From positions 120,030 through 184,029 of the forward strand of contig JANQEE010000032.1 in the NCBI GenBank assembly GCA_028278525.1: a stretch of 64,000 nt of DNA, in the 5' to 3' direction. The notes beneath the pieces are model-generated. The model worked only from the letters and a program-made list of their open reading frames with translations, was not told the origin of the DNA and made no database searches. A program made the translations under genes and the position numbers. Each line of letters begins with the position of its first letter. The first letter of the stretch is position 1. Origin of the DNA: Minwuiaceae bacterium. Lineage in GTDB: Bacteria > Pseudomonadota > Alphaproteobacteria > Minwuiales > Minwuiaceae. Positions 26,371-35,385 of the stretch are shown here, piece by piece.

Positions 26371-29300
26371 ATGTTTCGCAGGCTCGCCAGGCTTTTCGCG
26401 CTGCTGGTGCTCGGCCTCGCCATCGTGGTGACGGTGGCCGTCGTGGCGTTCCGGTCGGCGCTCTACGACGTTGCGGAAATCGCCGCGGAATCGATATTGG
26501 CTGCGCGCGGCTTCGCGCCGGCGTCGGTGGAGATCCAATCGGTCGGGCTTGCTGCGGCCGTGCTCGGGCCGGTGCGGCTCGGCGGCGAGCCCGGCATTTC
26601 TTTCTCGCGTCTGGATGCCGCCTACAGCCTGGACGGCTTGTTGGGCGAGCAGGTCGACCGCCTTGCGATTGTCGGGCTCCGCCTTGGCGCGGCGTTGACC
26701 GATGCCGGGCTTGCCACCGGCCTGCCTCGGACGGAGTCTTCCGCTTCATCCCCGTCGCCGCGGCCGTTGCCGTTCGGCGAGCTGACGCTTGAGGATGCGG
26801 AGATCGCCCTGACCACCGACTGGGGCGTGATCCGGGCCGGTTTTACGGGAACGGTGGACGCCCTGGCCGATGGCGCACTCTCGGTCGACGGCCGCCTGCG
26901 TGTCGGCCATGCCGACGGCGGCGCGGCGGGCCGGACCACGCTCACCTACAATCCGGACGGGTCGCTGGTCGGCGATCTGACGCTCGACACCGGCGCCATC
27001 GAAACGGACCGTTTTGCCGTGCATCTGGTCGGCGCCGACATCGATTTCTCGCGCGGCGCCGGCGGCCCGCCCAGCGTGACCGCCGACCTGCAACTCTCCC
27101 GCGCCGCCGTGCCGCAAGCCGCGCTCGGCCCCTCCCGCCTCAAAGCAAGCTTCGACGGCGACAAGCTGCATGCCGAAACCGATTTCAGCCTCGCCGGCGA
27201 CGAAGCCTCCGGCAGGCTGACGCTCGACGCGCTGGACATTACCGGTCCGGCGCCGACCGTCGGTTTGGCCGGCGAGATGTCGCTGTCCCGTCTCGGTCCC
27301 TATGCGGCCTCGATGCATCTGCCCGAAGGCGCGGACGCCCGTGGCCGGCTGGAATTCGAGCTCCACGGCGCCGGGCCGGAACTGCTGCGCCCCGCCGACT
27401 GGCTGGTCCGCCCCGGCGCGCTGCCGGCCATCCAAGGCTGGGTCGACGTGACGCTTAACCGTGCTGACCTGCCGGGCATGGTTGCCGGCTTCGCGGCTGA
27501 CGGTCGCCTGACCGTCCGTTCGGTCGACGATGGCATGGAAGCGCACGTCGCCCGAGACCTGACCCTGACGGCGGCGGACATTCCGCTGCCGGCCTGGCGC
27601 CGGGCCGCGGCGGTTGTCGCCGACCTGAAAGCGCCCGTCTCTCTGACCGTAGCCGGCAGCGGTGATCGCACCCTGTTGCTCCGCGCCACCACGGCCGGGC
27701 CGGAGTGGCAGTTGCTCGGCGGCGCGGGCTTCAGGCTCGCCGCCGCCGGCAAGGACCTGTTGCGGGGCAGCGGCGCGTACCGTCTGGATCGCGTCGGCAC
27801 CGGGCCGTGGCGCGTGACCGTCCCAACCCTGGCGCTGCGATCGGCGGATCTTGACATCGGCGGCCGGCACGTCCGTGTGATCAAGGCGGCCGCTGATCTG
27901 GAAACCAACGCCGGCGGCCTGCGCGCGAACATCGACACCGATATCGGGCTGAACGGACCCGACCTCCGCGCCGCGGCATTGTCCTTCGCCGGTCGCGCCG
28001 ATTGGCAAAACGACACGCTTCGCTTCGGTCTCTCCCGCTGCGCCGCCCTCACGGCGCAATCCGCCCACATAGATGAAGTCGACATCGCCGCCGCCCGGAT
28101 CGAGATTTGCGGGGAGAACGGACAGCCGGTGTTCTCGCTCACCAACGTCGGCTCCGACGCGGCCGCCGCCGAACTGGCGCTCCAAAGTAAGCCGGTGCAG
28201 CTTCGGGTCGATCTGCCGCGCGCTGCAAAGGAAAAGCTCACCATGTCGCTGGATCTTCCGGCGCTGTCTGTTTCGGGCGGCCTGCGCCTCGTGGATCTCG
28301 ACTGGACCGGCCAACTCTCCGGCGCCGGCATCGGTGTCGACGTTCCCGTCTTCCAACTGGCGGCAGATGGCATCGGCCTGGAGGGTAGCGTTTCCGGTAA
28401 TGCATCCGGTCTCACTGCCGGGCGGACAACAATCGCCGGCGCTCTTTTGCGCGACACCCGGGCGGCGCCGATTTTCGCGCCGGTCAGGCTGTCGGGAAAG
28501 GTCGAACTCGCGGACGCCGTCGCCGCGTTCAGCGCCAGAATGACGGACCGGGCCGAGACCGTGGCGATAACCGCCGACGGTACCCACCGGCTGGACGACG
28601 GAGCGGGGGCGGCCGTCATTGCCGCCCAGCCCATGCTGTTCTCACCCAACGGCCTGCAGCCGCAAGAGCTCCTGCCGGTCTTGCGTGGCCAGATATCGTC
28701 GGTGTCCGGCGAAGTCCGGGCGCGTTCGTCCCTGGCCTGGGACCGCGGCGGCCTCCGCTCCAACCTCGACCTCGGACTTTCGGATATTGGATTGCAGACG
28801 GCCTTCGCCGCGCTCGCCGGCATCACCGGCGACATCGCCTTCGACAGCCTGCTGCCGCCCGCCACCCCGCCGCATCAACAGATCGCCGTCGGCCTCCTTG
28901 ACGTCGGCCTGCCGCTTCGCGACGGCAATCTCGACTTCACCTTCGACCGCGACGGCCGGCTGCTGCTGCATGCCGCCGAATGGCCCTGGGCCGGCGGCCG
29001 GATCTTCGTCCGCGACGCGGTTCTGGTGCCGGGCGCGGCGCGCCAGGAGCTGGTGTTGTCCGCGGCGGACGTGGATATCGCCGAGTTGCTGGTGCAGTTG
29101 GAAATCCCCGACCTCACGGCGACCGGCCGTTTCAGTGGCCGCATTCCCGTCACAATCGAAGGCGAGAAAGCGACCATACGAAACGCGCGTCTGACCACCG
29201 GCGAGGAGGGTGGCGTCATCCGCTACCGCGACAAGGCCGCCAAGGCGGCGCTGGCCGGCGGCGGCGAGAGCGGCGAGCTACTGATTGCGGCGTTGGAGGA

Positions 29301-29520
29301 TTTTCGCTACGAGTCGCTGGTCGTCGAATTGAACGGCGAGACCGACGGCAACATCGACGTTCTGATACATCTGCGCGGTGCCAACCCGCAGGTCTACGAA
29401 GGCTATCCGTTCGAGTTGAACCTGACGCTCGGCGGCGAGTTGCTGTCGATCCTGCGCCGGGGACTGGCGGGATACCAGGCGCCGGACCGAATTCGGAAGC
29501 AGTTGGAGATAAAAAAATGA
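26371..29520 (+). CDS. ydbH: YdbH-family intermembrane phospholipid transport protein (AsmA-like)
   Basis: 1049 residues. An N-terminal transmembrane anchor (residues 1-30, RLARLFALLVLGLAIVVTVA) precedes a very long run of beta strands with periodic Gly/Asp, as in AsmA/TamB-like bridge proteins that form a hydrophobic groove across the periplasm. The last ~250 residues contain the DUF-type YdbH end (GVIRYRDKAAKAALAGGG, LLIAALEDFRYESLVVELNG), matching the family. Identification rests on this end plus the neighbours: the small lipoprotein YnbE and YdbL follow, the same trio as in Escherichia coli, where YdbH and YnbE make a lipid bridge and YdbL assists. Confidence 0.92.
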   Translation: MFRRLARLFALLVLGLAIVVTVAVVAFRSALYDVAEIAAESILAARGFAPASVEIQSVGLAAAVLGPVRLGGEPGISFSRLDAAYSLDGLLGEQVDRLAIVGLRLGAALTDAGLATGLPRTESSASSPSPRPLPFGELTLEDAEIALTTDWGVIRAGFTGTVDALADGALSVDGRLRVGHADGGAAGRTTLTYNPDGSLVGDLTLDTGAIETDRFAVHLVGADIDFSRGAGGPPSVTADLQLSRAAVPQAALGPSRLKASFDGDKLHAETDFSLAGDEASGRLTLDALDITGPAPTVGLAGEMSLSRLGPYAASMHLPEGADARGRLEFELHGAGPELLRPADWLVRPGALPAIQGWVDVTLNRADLPGMVAGFAADGRLTVRSVDDGMEAHVARDLTLTAADIPLPAWRRAAAVVADLKAPVSLTVAGSGDRTLLLRATTAGPEWQLLGGAGFRLAAAGKDLLRGSGAYRLDRVGTGPWRVTVPTLALRSADLDIGGRHVRVIKAAADLETNAGGLRANIDTDIGLNGPDLRAAALSFAGRADWQNDTLRFGLSRCAALTAQSAHIDEVDIAAARIEICGENGQPVFSLTNVGSDAAAAELALQSKPVQLRVDLPRAAKEKLTMSLDLPALSVSGGLRLVDLDWTGQLSGAGIGVDVPVFQLAADGIGLEGSVSGNASGLTAGRTTIAGALLRDTRAAPIFAPVRLSGKVELADAVAAFSARMTDRAETVAITADGTHRLDDGAGAAVIAAQPMLFSPNGLQPQELLPVLRGQISSVSGEVRARSSLAWDRGGLRSNLDLGLSDIGLQTAFAALAGITGDIAFDSLLPPATPPHQQIAVGLLDVGLPLRDGNLDFTFDRDGRLLLHAAEWPWAGGRIFVRDAVLVPGAARQELVLSAADVDIAELLVQLEIPDLTATGRFSGRIPVTIEGEKATIRNARLTTGEEGGVIRYRDKAAKAALAGGGESGELLIAALEDFRYESLVVELNGETDGNIDVLIHLRGANPQVYEGYPFELNLTLGGELLSILRRGLAGYQAPDRIRKQLEIKK

Positions 29521-29563
29521 CGGTGACGCGTTGGATCGGTTCTACCCGGAAGCGGCGGGCGTA

Positions 29564-29752
29564 ATGCGCGCGCCCATTCTTCTGATCGCATTGGTCTGCC
29601 TGGTCGCAACGGCCTGCGAGCCGAAGGTGAAGATCGAGGCGCCGGACAAGCCGATCGTCATCAACCTGAACGTCAAGATCGAGCAGGAAGTCCGCATCCG
29701 CGTGGAGAAGGATGTCGAAGACCTGATCGAAGCCGACTCCGACCTGTTCTGA
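29564..29752 (+). CDS. ynbE: YnbE-family outer-membrane lipoprotein
   Basis: 62 residues from the ATG at 29564. A lipoprotein signal (LLIALVCLVATAC, lipobox VATAC) is followed by KVKIEAPDKPIVINLNVKIE, the diagnostic YnbE block, and a charged tail. In E. coli YnbE sits in the outer membrane and extends the beta groove of YdbH. The gene begins 43 bp after ydbH, and ydbL follows 16 bp later. Earlier in-frame starts add a segment with no homology. Confidence 0.93.
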   Translation: MRAPILLIALVCLVATACEPKVKIEAPDKPIVINLNVKIEQEVRIRVEKDVEDLIEADSDLF

Positions 29753-29768
29753 CCGTGGAGAGCGCAGC

Positions 29769-30101
29769 ATGACACGCATCCTCAAACTCTTGGCAGTAAC
29801 GATGCTGGCGTTCGGCCTCGTCTCCGGCGCCCAGGCCGGCCCGTTGGACGCCGAAAAGGCTCAAGGGCTGGTCGGCGAACAGGCCAACGGCTATCTCGGT
29901 ATCGTCGGATCGGTATCGGCCGACATCAAGCGCCAGGTCGACGAAATCAATCTGAAGAGGCGCGAGAAGTACCGCGATGTCGCCAAGAAGAACGGCACCA
30001 GCCTCGCCGCCGTCGAGGCGATCGTCGGCGAAAAACTGATCGGCCGTGCCAAATCCGGCGAATTCGTCATGGGCGCGGACGGCAAGTGGCGTAAGAAGTA
30101 G
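29769..30101 (+). CDS. ydbL: YdbL family (DUF1318) periplasmic protein
   Basis: 110 residues with a signal peptide (LLAVTMLAFGLVSGAQA). The mature part PLDAEKAQGLVGEQANGYLG, then INLKRREKYRDVAKKNGTSL and the ending GEFVMGADGKWRKK match DUF1318. In E. coli it tunes the YdbH-YnbE lipid bridge, probably preventing wrong YnbE assembly. It is the third gene of the operon; the nuclease-fold gene starts 6 bp after. Confidence 0.92.
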   Translation: MTRILKLLAVTMLAFGLVSGAQAGPLDAEKAQGLVGEQANGYLGIVGSVSADIKRQVDEINLKRREKYRDVAKKNGTSLAAVEAIVGEKLIGRAKSGEFVMGADGKWRKK

Positions 30102-30107
30102 GCGGCC

Positions 30108-30671
30108 ATGCGGAAAGCGCTGCTGGCCCTGACGATGCTCTGCCTGCCCTTGACGGCGCAGGCCGAAATCGTCGGCCGCGCCGATGTGGTGAACGGTCAC
30201 CGGCTCCGCATCGACGGGGCGGTGGTCCGCCTGAACGGTATCGCCCCCCTGGACCCGGCCCGCAAATGCTGGCGCGGCCGCGAGCAGGTGTCCTGCGAAG
30301 GCCTGGCCCGCAACGCGCTGAGGCAATTGGTGCAGGGCCGCGTCGTCCGATGCGAAGAGAAGGAAGGCTTCGCCCCCGTCTTCGCCCTCTGCCGCGCCGG
30401 CGGACGGGACCTCGGGGAGGCCATGGTCCGCGCCGGCTACGCGGTCGGCGACCCGCAACGCTCCCGCAAATACCAGGCGGCGGAGCAGGCCGCGCGCACC
30501 GCCCGCCTCGGCATCTGGGCCGCCGACCCGTCAAGCCCCAACGTCGATCGCCCGGCCTTCCAACGCCCCGACGCCAAAACCCAGATCATCGACCTCTCGA
30601 ACCATCCCGCCCGCAAAGCGCAGCGCGAGCGGGAGAAACAGCAGGAAACGCCCAAGCCCGCCGAAGACTGA
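30108..30671 (+). CDS. Secreted SNase-fold (thermonuclease family) protein, probably inactive
   Basis: 187 residues, with a signal peptide (ALLALTMLCLPLTAQA) and a staphylococcal-nuclease-like OB fold: ADVVNGHRLRIDGAVVRLNGI, RNALRQLVQGRVVRC, LCRAGGRDLGEAMVRAGYAV, KYQAAEQAARTARLGIW. The catalytic set looks lost. The calcium-binding DGDT reads NGHR, the GIDAPE loop reads GIAPLD, and the DRYGR arginine region reads EGFAPV. Three or four cysteines remain, suggesting a disulfide-stabilised binding domain. The last 40 residues are charged and disordered. It is the fourth gene of the ydbH operon with a 6-bp gap, so a link to envelope lipid transport is possible. Confidence 0.8.
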   Translation: MRKALLALTMLCLPLTAQAEIVGRADVVNGHRLRIDGAVVRLNGIAPLDPARKCWRGREQVSCEGLARNALRQLVQGRVVRCEEKEGFAPVFALCRAGGRDLGEAMVRAGYAVGDPQRSRKYQAAEQAARTARLGIWAADPSSPNVDRPAFQRPDAKTQIIDLSNHPARKAQREREKQQETPKPAED

Positions 30672-30694
30672 GCGCATCCGACCAGGCCGCCCAC

Positions 30695-30780
30695 TGTCAT
30701 TGCGAGCGAAGCGAAGCAATCTCGATGGGCCAGGCCCCGCCTCCCGAGATCGCCACGGCCCTACGGGCCTCGCGAAGACA
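30695..30780. repeat. REP-like palindromic element, copy 2
   Basis: Starts TGTCATTGCGAGCGAAGCG and ends CCTCGCGAAGACA, with the inner ACGGCCCTACGGGCC hairpin. Followed at 30806-30835 by a single hairpin around GGATCAAGTCC, the family of the pair at 22506-22600. No gene lies between 30672 and 30939. Confidence 0.88.
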
Positions 30781-30805
30781 GCCGGTCCAGGGCAGGACCG
30801 AGCAG

Positions 30806-30835
30806 CATGGACCCTCGGATCAAGTCCGAGCATCC
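30806..30835. repeat. Short hairpin of the REPIN family seen at 22506
   Basis: CATGGACCCTCGGATCAAGT followed by CCGAGCATCC: one arm of the paired element, with the CTCGGA/TCCGAG stem intact. It appears to be a solitary copy. Confidence 0.7.
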
Positions 30836-30939
30836 ACGGCGCAGCGCGCTCAGCTTCCGCAGATGCTGCACTGACCGTGAAACTGAGTTGTTGACCGGCT
30901 GGATGGCGGAGACTGTCGAAGGGTGGGCCATCAAGCGCC

Positions 30940-31491
30940 TTACTTCCCAACACTCCCCGGATAATCCCGCGCCACGATCGGCCCGTCGCTTCGATAGGCA
31001 TGGCAGGAATTCAACAACCCCAACGGCGCCTCGCGCGGCCTGTCCGGATCCTCCTCGTGCTTTTCCGCCTGCACCGCCCACAGCGTCTGCATCGCGGTCG
31101 TGCCCATTTGGCCCAGCATTTCGAACAGGTGGGTGCAGCCCTTGGTGCCGCCGACCCGCTCCCGCGCGTTGCGGTTCCAGCCTGGCCCGATGCGCAACCC
31201 CTTCAACGCGGCGAAGTTCGGGTTGATCTCGGCGCAGACGAAATACGGCCCGTTGGCCGTGAACGCCTCCGCCTCATGCACCAGGAAGGTTTCGTCGATG
31301 GTCAGCCGAAGCCACATGTCGTGGATCGGCTCGCCGGCGGCGCGCGGCGTGTCGTCGCCACTATAGGCGTACGGCTTCACATCCGTCAGATGGCCTTCGA
31401 TATCCCACAGCCCGTCATCGCGGGCATAACCTTTGATCTCCAGGGTGCGGGTGTGGCTCAGCTCCCGCCGCTTGGGCTCAGATAACGACAC
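30940..31491 (-). CDS. DUF2889 domain protein
   Basis: 183 residues from a GTG at 31491 (VSLSEPKRRELSHTRTL). The family pattern is clear: GYARDDGLWDIEGHLTDVK, AGEPIHDMWLRLTIDETFLV, GLRIGPGWNRNARERVGG, and TKGCTHLFEMLGQMGTTAMQ. DUF2889 has no settled function; it is common next to degradation genes of steroids and aromatics. An ATG-initiated reading from 31719 would run through a dispersed repeat and give the peptide WIPAFAGMT, a well-known repeat artefact, so it is rejected. Convergent with nothing close: 268 bp of repeat-rich DNA follow its stop. Confidence 0.85.
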   Translation of the reverse strand: MSLSEPKRRELSHTRTLEIKGYARDDGLWDIEGHLTDVKPYAYSGDDTPRAAGEPIHDMWLRLTIDETFLVHEAEAFTANGPYFVCAEINPNFAALKGLRIGPGWNRNARERVGGTKGCTHLFEMLGQMGTTAMQTLWAVQAEKHEEDPDRPREAPLGLLNSCHAYRSDGPIVARDYPGSVGK

Positions 31492-31792
31492 GATACTACT
31501 CCGAACGCGTTGATGTTGCGGCGCAACATTATGGGCGCCGGCCCGCCGCGTCCACCCCGGCCTTCCCACTCCCGCCGCCGTCATTCCGGCGAAGGCCGGA
31601 ATCCAGAACGAAGGTGCAACTGGACTCCGGTCGGAGTTTATCCTGAGCGACGCCTTGCGGCGTCGAAGGGCCGGAGTGACGACTTTTGGAGGGGCAGCAT
31701 CGGCGATTTTGCCGTCCACACCGCCGTCCAGCCCTTAACCAATAATTAATTCGCGTCGCCCGAAATGACCCCGTAAATAGAAATGGGGCGAC
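31492..31792. other. Gene-free spacer with a dispersed palindromic repeat
   Basis: 301 bp. It holds the palindrome CATTCCGGCGAAGGCCGGAA (inside 31580-31606), a middle GACGCCTTGCGGCGTC hairpin, and the end GCCGGAGTGAC near 31670-31680, which mirrors the start GTCATTCCGGC. The 27-base head recurs without change at 57946-57972. The last ~60 bp before the TPR gene are AT-rich (AACCAATAATTAATTCG) and may be its promoter. Confidence 0.8.
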
Positions 31793-32518
31793 ATGGATCT
31801 GACGGCGGACTTCTGGGCTTCCCCGGTACTCTGGCGCATTGCGGTCGGCGTGTTCGGCGCCTTCTGCGTGCTGCTCGGCCATCGGCTGTATCGCCACGGC
31901 ATTCGCCGCAGCGGCGATATCGACGTGGTGGCCGTTCGGTGGGAAGGCAAAAGCGTTTCCGCGCTGAAACTCAGGCATGCCGCGCCCGGCGTCGCGGTGG
32001 CCATGCTGGGCTGCCTGATCGTCGCGGTGATGGCCGTGCCGCTCGGCTCCATGCGCGGCGTGCCCGGCATGTCCGATCTCGCGATGACCGTCGCCTCCGG
32101 CCCGGATATCGGCCCCCTGCGGCGGCAGGTCTTGGCGACACCGCCGGACGCCACACTGACATTCCGGTCGCTGATCGATCTGGGCCGGGAACAGGAACGC
32201 ATCGGCGAAACCGGCAATGCCATGGACCACTACGGTCAGGCGCTCTCGGTGCCGGGCATCTCCTCCACGGAAGCGGCCTTCGCGATCGACCGCCTGGCGA
32301 CCCTGCACCGCCGCGCCGGGCACACGGTGGAGGCGCTGACCCTGGCCCGCCTCTCGGTCCGTATGGCGCCGAAAAACGCCAGCTATTTCTTTACCTTAGC
32401 GCTCGCTCTTGAAGCCAACGGCGAAGCGGAGGGCGCCCGCGCCGCGCTGGAACACGCCGCCGAACTGGACCCGCGTTTCGCGCCGGATCTCGGCCGTCTG
32501 CTCAAACGTCTGCAATAG
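31793..32518 (+). CDS. Membrane-anchored tetratricopeptide repeat protein
   Basis: 241 residues. Two transmembrane helices (about 10-32 and 66-90: VLWRIAVGVFGAFCVLLGH and VAVAMLGCLIVAVMAV) are followed by a soluble part with TPR-like helix pairs: FRSLIDLGREQERIGETGNA, AIDRLATLHRRAGHTVEALT, and FFTLALALEANGEAEGARAAL. TPRs mediate protein contacts; the layout resembles cytochrome-c biogenesis CcmI-like or peptidoglycan-related scaffold proteins, but no assignment is safe. Single gene, 5 bp before the 3' end of the convergent tRNA. Confidence 0.78.
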   Translation: MDLTADFWASPVLWRIAVGVFGAFCVLLGHRLYRHGIRRSGDIDVVAVRWEGKSVSALKLRHAAPGVAVAMLGCLIVAVMAVPLGSMRGVPGMSDLAMTVASGPDIGPLRRQVLATPPDATLTFRSLIDLGREQERIGETGNAMDHYGQALSVPGISSTEAAFAIDRLATLHRRAGHTVEALTLARLSVRMAPKNASYFFTLALALEANGEAEGARAALEHAAELDPRFAPDLGRLLKRLQ

Positions 32519-32523
32519 AGGTC

Positions 32524-32600
32524 TGGTGGGCGCACGTGGATTCGAACCACGGACCTCTGCGATGTGAACACAGCGCTCTAACCAACTGAGCTATGCGCCC
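32524..32600 (-). tRNA. tRNA-Val (anticodon CAC)
   Basis: On the minus strand the cloverleaf begins GGGCGCATAGCTCAGTTGG. The anticodon arm is CTGTG-TTCACAT-CGCAG, giving anticodon CAC, which reads GTG valine codons. The T arm CGTGG-TTCGAAT-CCACG and acceptor closing TGCGCCC are intact, and the 3' ACCA is encoded. 77 bases including CCA. The gene stands alone between the TPR gene (convergent) and gph. Confidence 0.97.
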
Positions 32601-32645
32601 CCTGACGTAAGGATTTCCGTCTATAGGGCCCGGCTCGCCGGACTG

Positions 32646-33338
32646 TCAAGCATTTGCCGGCTTGGATGTCGCGGCCATCGCCGCCAGCACCGTTTCCAGC
32701 CCGTCGAAATGCTCGATCACGCCGTCCGCGCCAAGGTCCGCGGCCGGTCCCGCCGTATAGCCGAACGAGACCGCAGCGACCGGAACGCCGGCATTGCGCG
32801 CCGCCGCCACGTCGGTCGTCGTATCGCCGATCATCACCGCCTGGCGCCCGCCGGCGCCCATGGCGTCCAGGGTGCCGGTCAGGTGGCCGCCGTCGGGTTT
32901 GCGCACCGGCAGACTGTCGCCGCCGACCACCGCGGCGAAAAATCGGCTTAGGCCCAGCGCGTCCAGCAGCGCGGTCGAATACCGTTCCGCCTTGTTGGTG
33001 CAGACGCCCAGCACCGCGCCCGCCGCCGTCAGCCGTTCCAGGCAGTCGACCGCGCCGGGGAAGGGCACGCTGGTATCGGTCAGATGGTCCGCATAGTAGG
33101 CGAGGAAGGTCTGCACCCCCGCTTCCAGGTCGCGTTCCCCGGTCGCGCCGTTCGCGGCGAAGCCGAGCTCGACCAGTCGGCGCGCGCCGTGCCCGACCAT
33201 GTGCCTGACGTCGTCGAGCGGCACCGGTTGCAGCCCGGCGTCCGCCAGCACGTGGTTCAGGCTGCGGTGCAGGTCCGGCGCGGTATCCACCAGGGTGCCG
33301 TCCAGGTCGAAGACGATGGCGTCGTAAGGCAGGGTCAT
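32646..33338 (-). CDS. gph: Phosphoglycolate phosphatase (HAD superfamily)
   Basis: 230 residues. Motif I FDLDGTLVDT (nucleophile Asp, acid/base Asp two residues on), motif II in VCTNKAERY, Lys in RKPDGGHL, and motif IV IGDTTTDVAAARNAG are in place, with a C1-type cap (HRSLNHVLADAGL). This is the Gph pattern, which hydrolyses 2-phosphoglycolate formed by DNA repair and oxygenase side reactions; some members act on other small phosphates. An adjacent SLC13 permease gene lies 20 bp upstream on the same strand and may share its transcript. Confidence 0.9.
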   Translation of the reverse strand: MTLPYDAIVFDLDGTLVDTAPDLHRSLNHVLADAGLQPVPLDDVRHMVGHGARRLVELGFAANGATGERDLEAGVQTFLAYYADHLTDTSVPFPGAVDCLERLTAAGAVLGVCTNKAERYSTALLDALGLSRFFAAVVGGDSLPVRKPDGGHLTGTLDAMGAGGRQAVMIGDTTTDVAAARNAGVPVAAVSFGYTAGPAADLGADGVIEHFDGLETVLAAMAATSKPANA

Positions 33339-33358
33339 ATGTATCTTCCGGTTTCCGC

Positions 33359-35137
33359 TTACAGGGGCCAGACCAGCATGATCATCGGCACGCCGATGGC
33401 GACGATCAGGATTTCCAGCGGCAGGCCCATCCGCCAGTAATCCCCGAACCGGTAGCCGCCCGGGCCCATCACCAGGGTGTTGGACTGGTGCCCGATCGGC
33501 GTCAGGAACGCGCAGGACGCGCCGACCGCCACCGCCATCAGGAACGGATCGACATTGGTGCCGAGCTGCCCGGCGATCCCGGCGGCGATCGGCGCCATCA
33601 CCAGCGCCGTGGCGGCGTTGTTCACCAGGTCCGAGAGCGTCATGGTGACCACCAGCACCAGGGTCAGCACCGCCCAGACGGGCAGGCCGGCGGTCGCGCC
33701 GACGATGGAATTGGCGATCAGCTCGGTCGCGCCTGTCGTCTCAAGCGCCCGGCCGACCGGGATCATCGCGCCCAGCAGCACGATCACCGGCCAGTCGATG
33801 TCGCGGTAGGCGTCGCGGATCGGCAGGATGTCCAGCAGCACGTAGACGGCGATGGCGCCGAGGAACGCGATGGTCACCGGCACCGTGCCGGTCGCGCCCA
33901 GTGCCAGCGCCACGGCGAATACCGCCAGCGCGGTGCCGATCCGGCGCGGCTGGCCCAGTTGCAGGTCGCGTTCCGCCAGCGGCAGCAGGCCGAGGTCGGT
34001 CAGCGTATCGCCCATGGTGTCCCGGTCGCCTTGCAGCAACAGCACGTCGCCGGACGCGAACCGCACCCGGCGCAGGCGATCGCGGATCGCCTCGCCGCTC
34101 CGCGCCAGAGCCAGCAGGCTGACCGAGTCGCCGCTACGTCGACGCAGATAATGCAGGTTGCGGCCGTCCAGCGGCGATCCGGCCGTGATCACCGCCTCCG
34201 TCAGTTGCAGGTCGTCCGCGCGCATGCCCGACGCTGCCTCGGTGTTCGCCGCCACCAGTTCCAGCCCGTTTTCGTCGATGGCGCCCTTCAGTTCGCTCGG
34301 GTCGGCCTTGACGATCAGGATGTCGCCCGCCTGGAACCGCCGCCAGCGCGACGGATGCACCACCTTGTCGCGGCCGCGCAGCAGGCCGACGGCCACGATG
34401 TCGTCTCCCGCCAGCGCCTCGATCTCGCCGATTCGCTGGTCGACCCAGGGCGATCCGTCCGGGATCCGCACCTCGACCAGGTAGTCGCTGATCTCGAACA
34501 GGCGGTCGGCCGACGACTGTTGCTTCTCCCGCTTCGGCAACAGCCGCCAGCCGATCAGGGCGACGAAGGCGACCCCGGCCAGCGCGATTACCGCGCCGAC
34601 CGGCGAGAAATCGAACATCCGGAACGGCTCGCCCATGAGCTCGGCGCGATAGGACGCGACGATCACGTTCGGCGGCGTGCCGATCATGGTCATCAGCCCG
34701 CCCAGAATGCTGCCGAAGGCGAGCGGCATCAGCAGAATGGCCGGCGACCGGCCGCTCGCGTTCGCCGTGGCGATGGCGACCGGCAGCATCAGCGCCAGGG
34801 CGCCGACATTGTTCATGAACGCGGAACAGACGGTCACGGTCCCGGTCAGCGCCGCGATATGCAGCAGCGGGCGCTCGGTCAGCGGCATCAGCCGCCGGGC
34901 GATCAGGTCGACGATGCCGGAATTCCGCAATGCCCGGCTGATCACCAGCACCGCCGCGACGGTGATCACCGCCGGGTGGCCGAATCCGGCCAACGCTTCC
35001 TTTGCCGGCACCAGGCCTGCGACCACCACGGCCAGCATCGCGACCAGGGCCACCAGGTCGTAACGCCAGCGGCCCCAGGCGAACATCGCCAGGCAGCCGG
35101 CCAGCACGCCGAAAACGATGGCCTGATCGCCGGTCAT
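33359..35137 (-). CDS. SLC13/DASS-family permease with two TrkA-C domains
   Basis: 592 residues. There are about ten to twelve transmembrane helices in two halves (1-190 and 400-592), and between them, around residues 205-370, two RCK/TrkA-C regulatory domains (VEVRIPDGSPWVDQRIGEIE, and LTEAVITAGSPLDGRNL). Motifs such as SAFMNNVGALALMLPVAIA, GTPPNVIVAS and ASCAFLTPIGHQSNTLVMGP mark the divalent-anion symporter fold; the Asn-x-Ala/Pro loops bind substrate and Na+. TrkA-C-containing members are often predicted sulfate, phosphate or dicarboxylate carriers. Substrate not determinable. Inner membrane. Confidence 0.9.
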   Translation of the reverse strand: MTGDQAIVFGVLAGCLAMFAWGRWRYDLVALVAMLAVVVAGLVPAKEALAGFGHPAVITVAAVLVISRALRNSGIVDLIARRLMPLTERPLLHIAALTGTVTVCSAFMNNVGALALMLPVAIATANASGRSPAILLMPLAFGSILGGLMTMIGTPPNVIVASYRAELMGEPFRMFDFSPVGAVIALAGVAFVALIGWRLLPKREKQQSSADRLFEISDYLVEVRIPDGSPWVDQRIGEIEALAGDDIVAVGLLRGRDKVVHPSRWRRFQAGDILIVKADPSELKGAIDENGLELVAANTEAASGMRADDLQLTEAVITAGSPLDGRNLHYLRRRSGDSVSLLALARSGEAIRDRLRRVRFASGDVLLLQGDRDTMGDTLTDLGLLPLAERDLQLGQPRRIGTALAVFAVALALGATGTVPVTIAFLGAIAVYVLLDILPIRDAYRDIDWPVIVLLGAMIPVGRALETTGATELIANSIVGATAGLPVWAVLTLVLVVTMTLSDLVNNAATALVMAPIAAGIAGQLGTNVDPFLMAVAVGASCAFLTPIGHQSNTLVMGPGGYRFGDYWRMGLPLEILIVAIGVPMIMLVWPL

Positions 35138-35385
35138 GCGGCGGGCGCTTCAGCGGCGCGGTGTGAGAAACGGCACAACACTGGGTGACCTGACATCGCT
35201 AAATTGTCTCCCCGTCGCCGGGTGTGGCATGCTATTAGGGGATTAGCAGGCCGTGGTGAAGAAAATCCTTTACGCGGCCTTTACCAATTCTGCGATTAAG
35301 TGCTCGGTGCCGTCCTGTAGCCTATACCGCATTCGCGGCCGGAAACTGCGGCGCCGAACCGGGGTGCATCGATCGATTAGCGCAG

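Noticed and set aside
26746..28587. 613-codon antisense frame within ydbH
   Set aside because: YdbH on the plus strand is supported by its neighbours ynbE and ydbL; the antisense peptide has no recognisable fold.
30108..30671. Active secreted thermonuclease
   Set aside because: All three catalytic or calcium-binding loops are altered.
31492..31719. N-terminal extension of the DUF2889 gene
   Set aside because: It passes through a dispersed repeat and yields WIPAFAGMT, a known repeat-translation artefact. The GTG at 31491 fits the family start.
33488..35188. 566-codon antisense frame across the SLC13 permease
   Set aside because: His/Gln/Arg-rich low-complexity translation without motifs, opposite a clear membrane protein.
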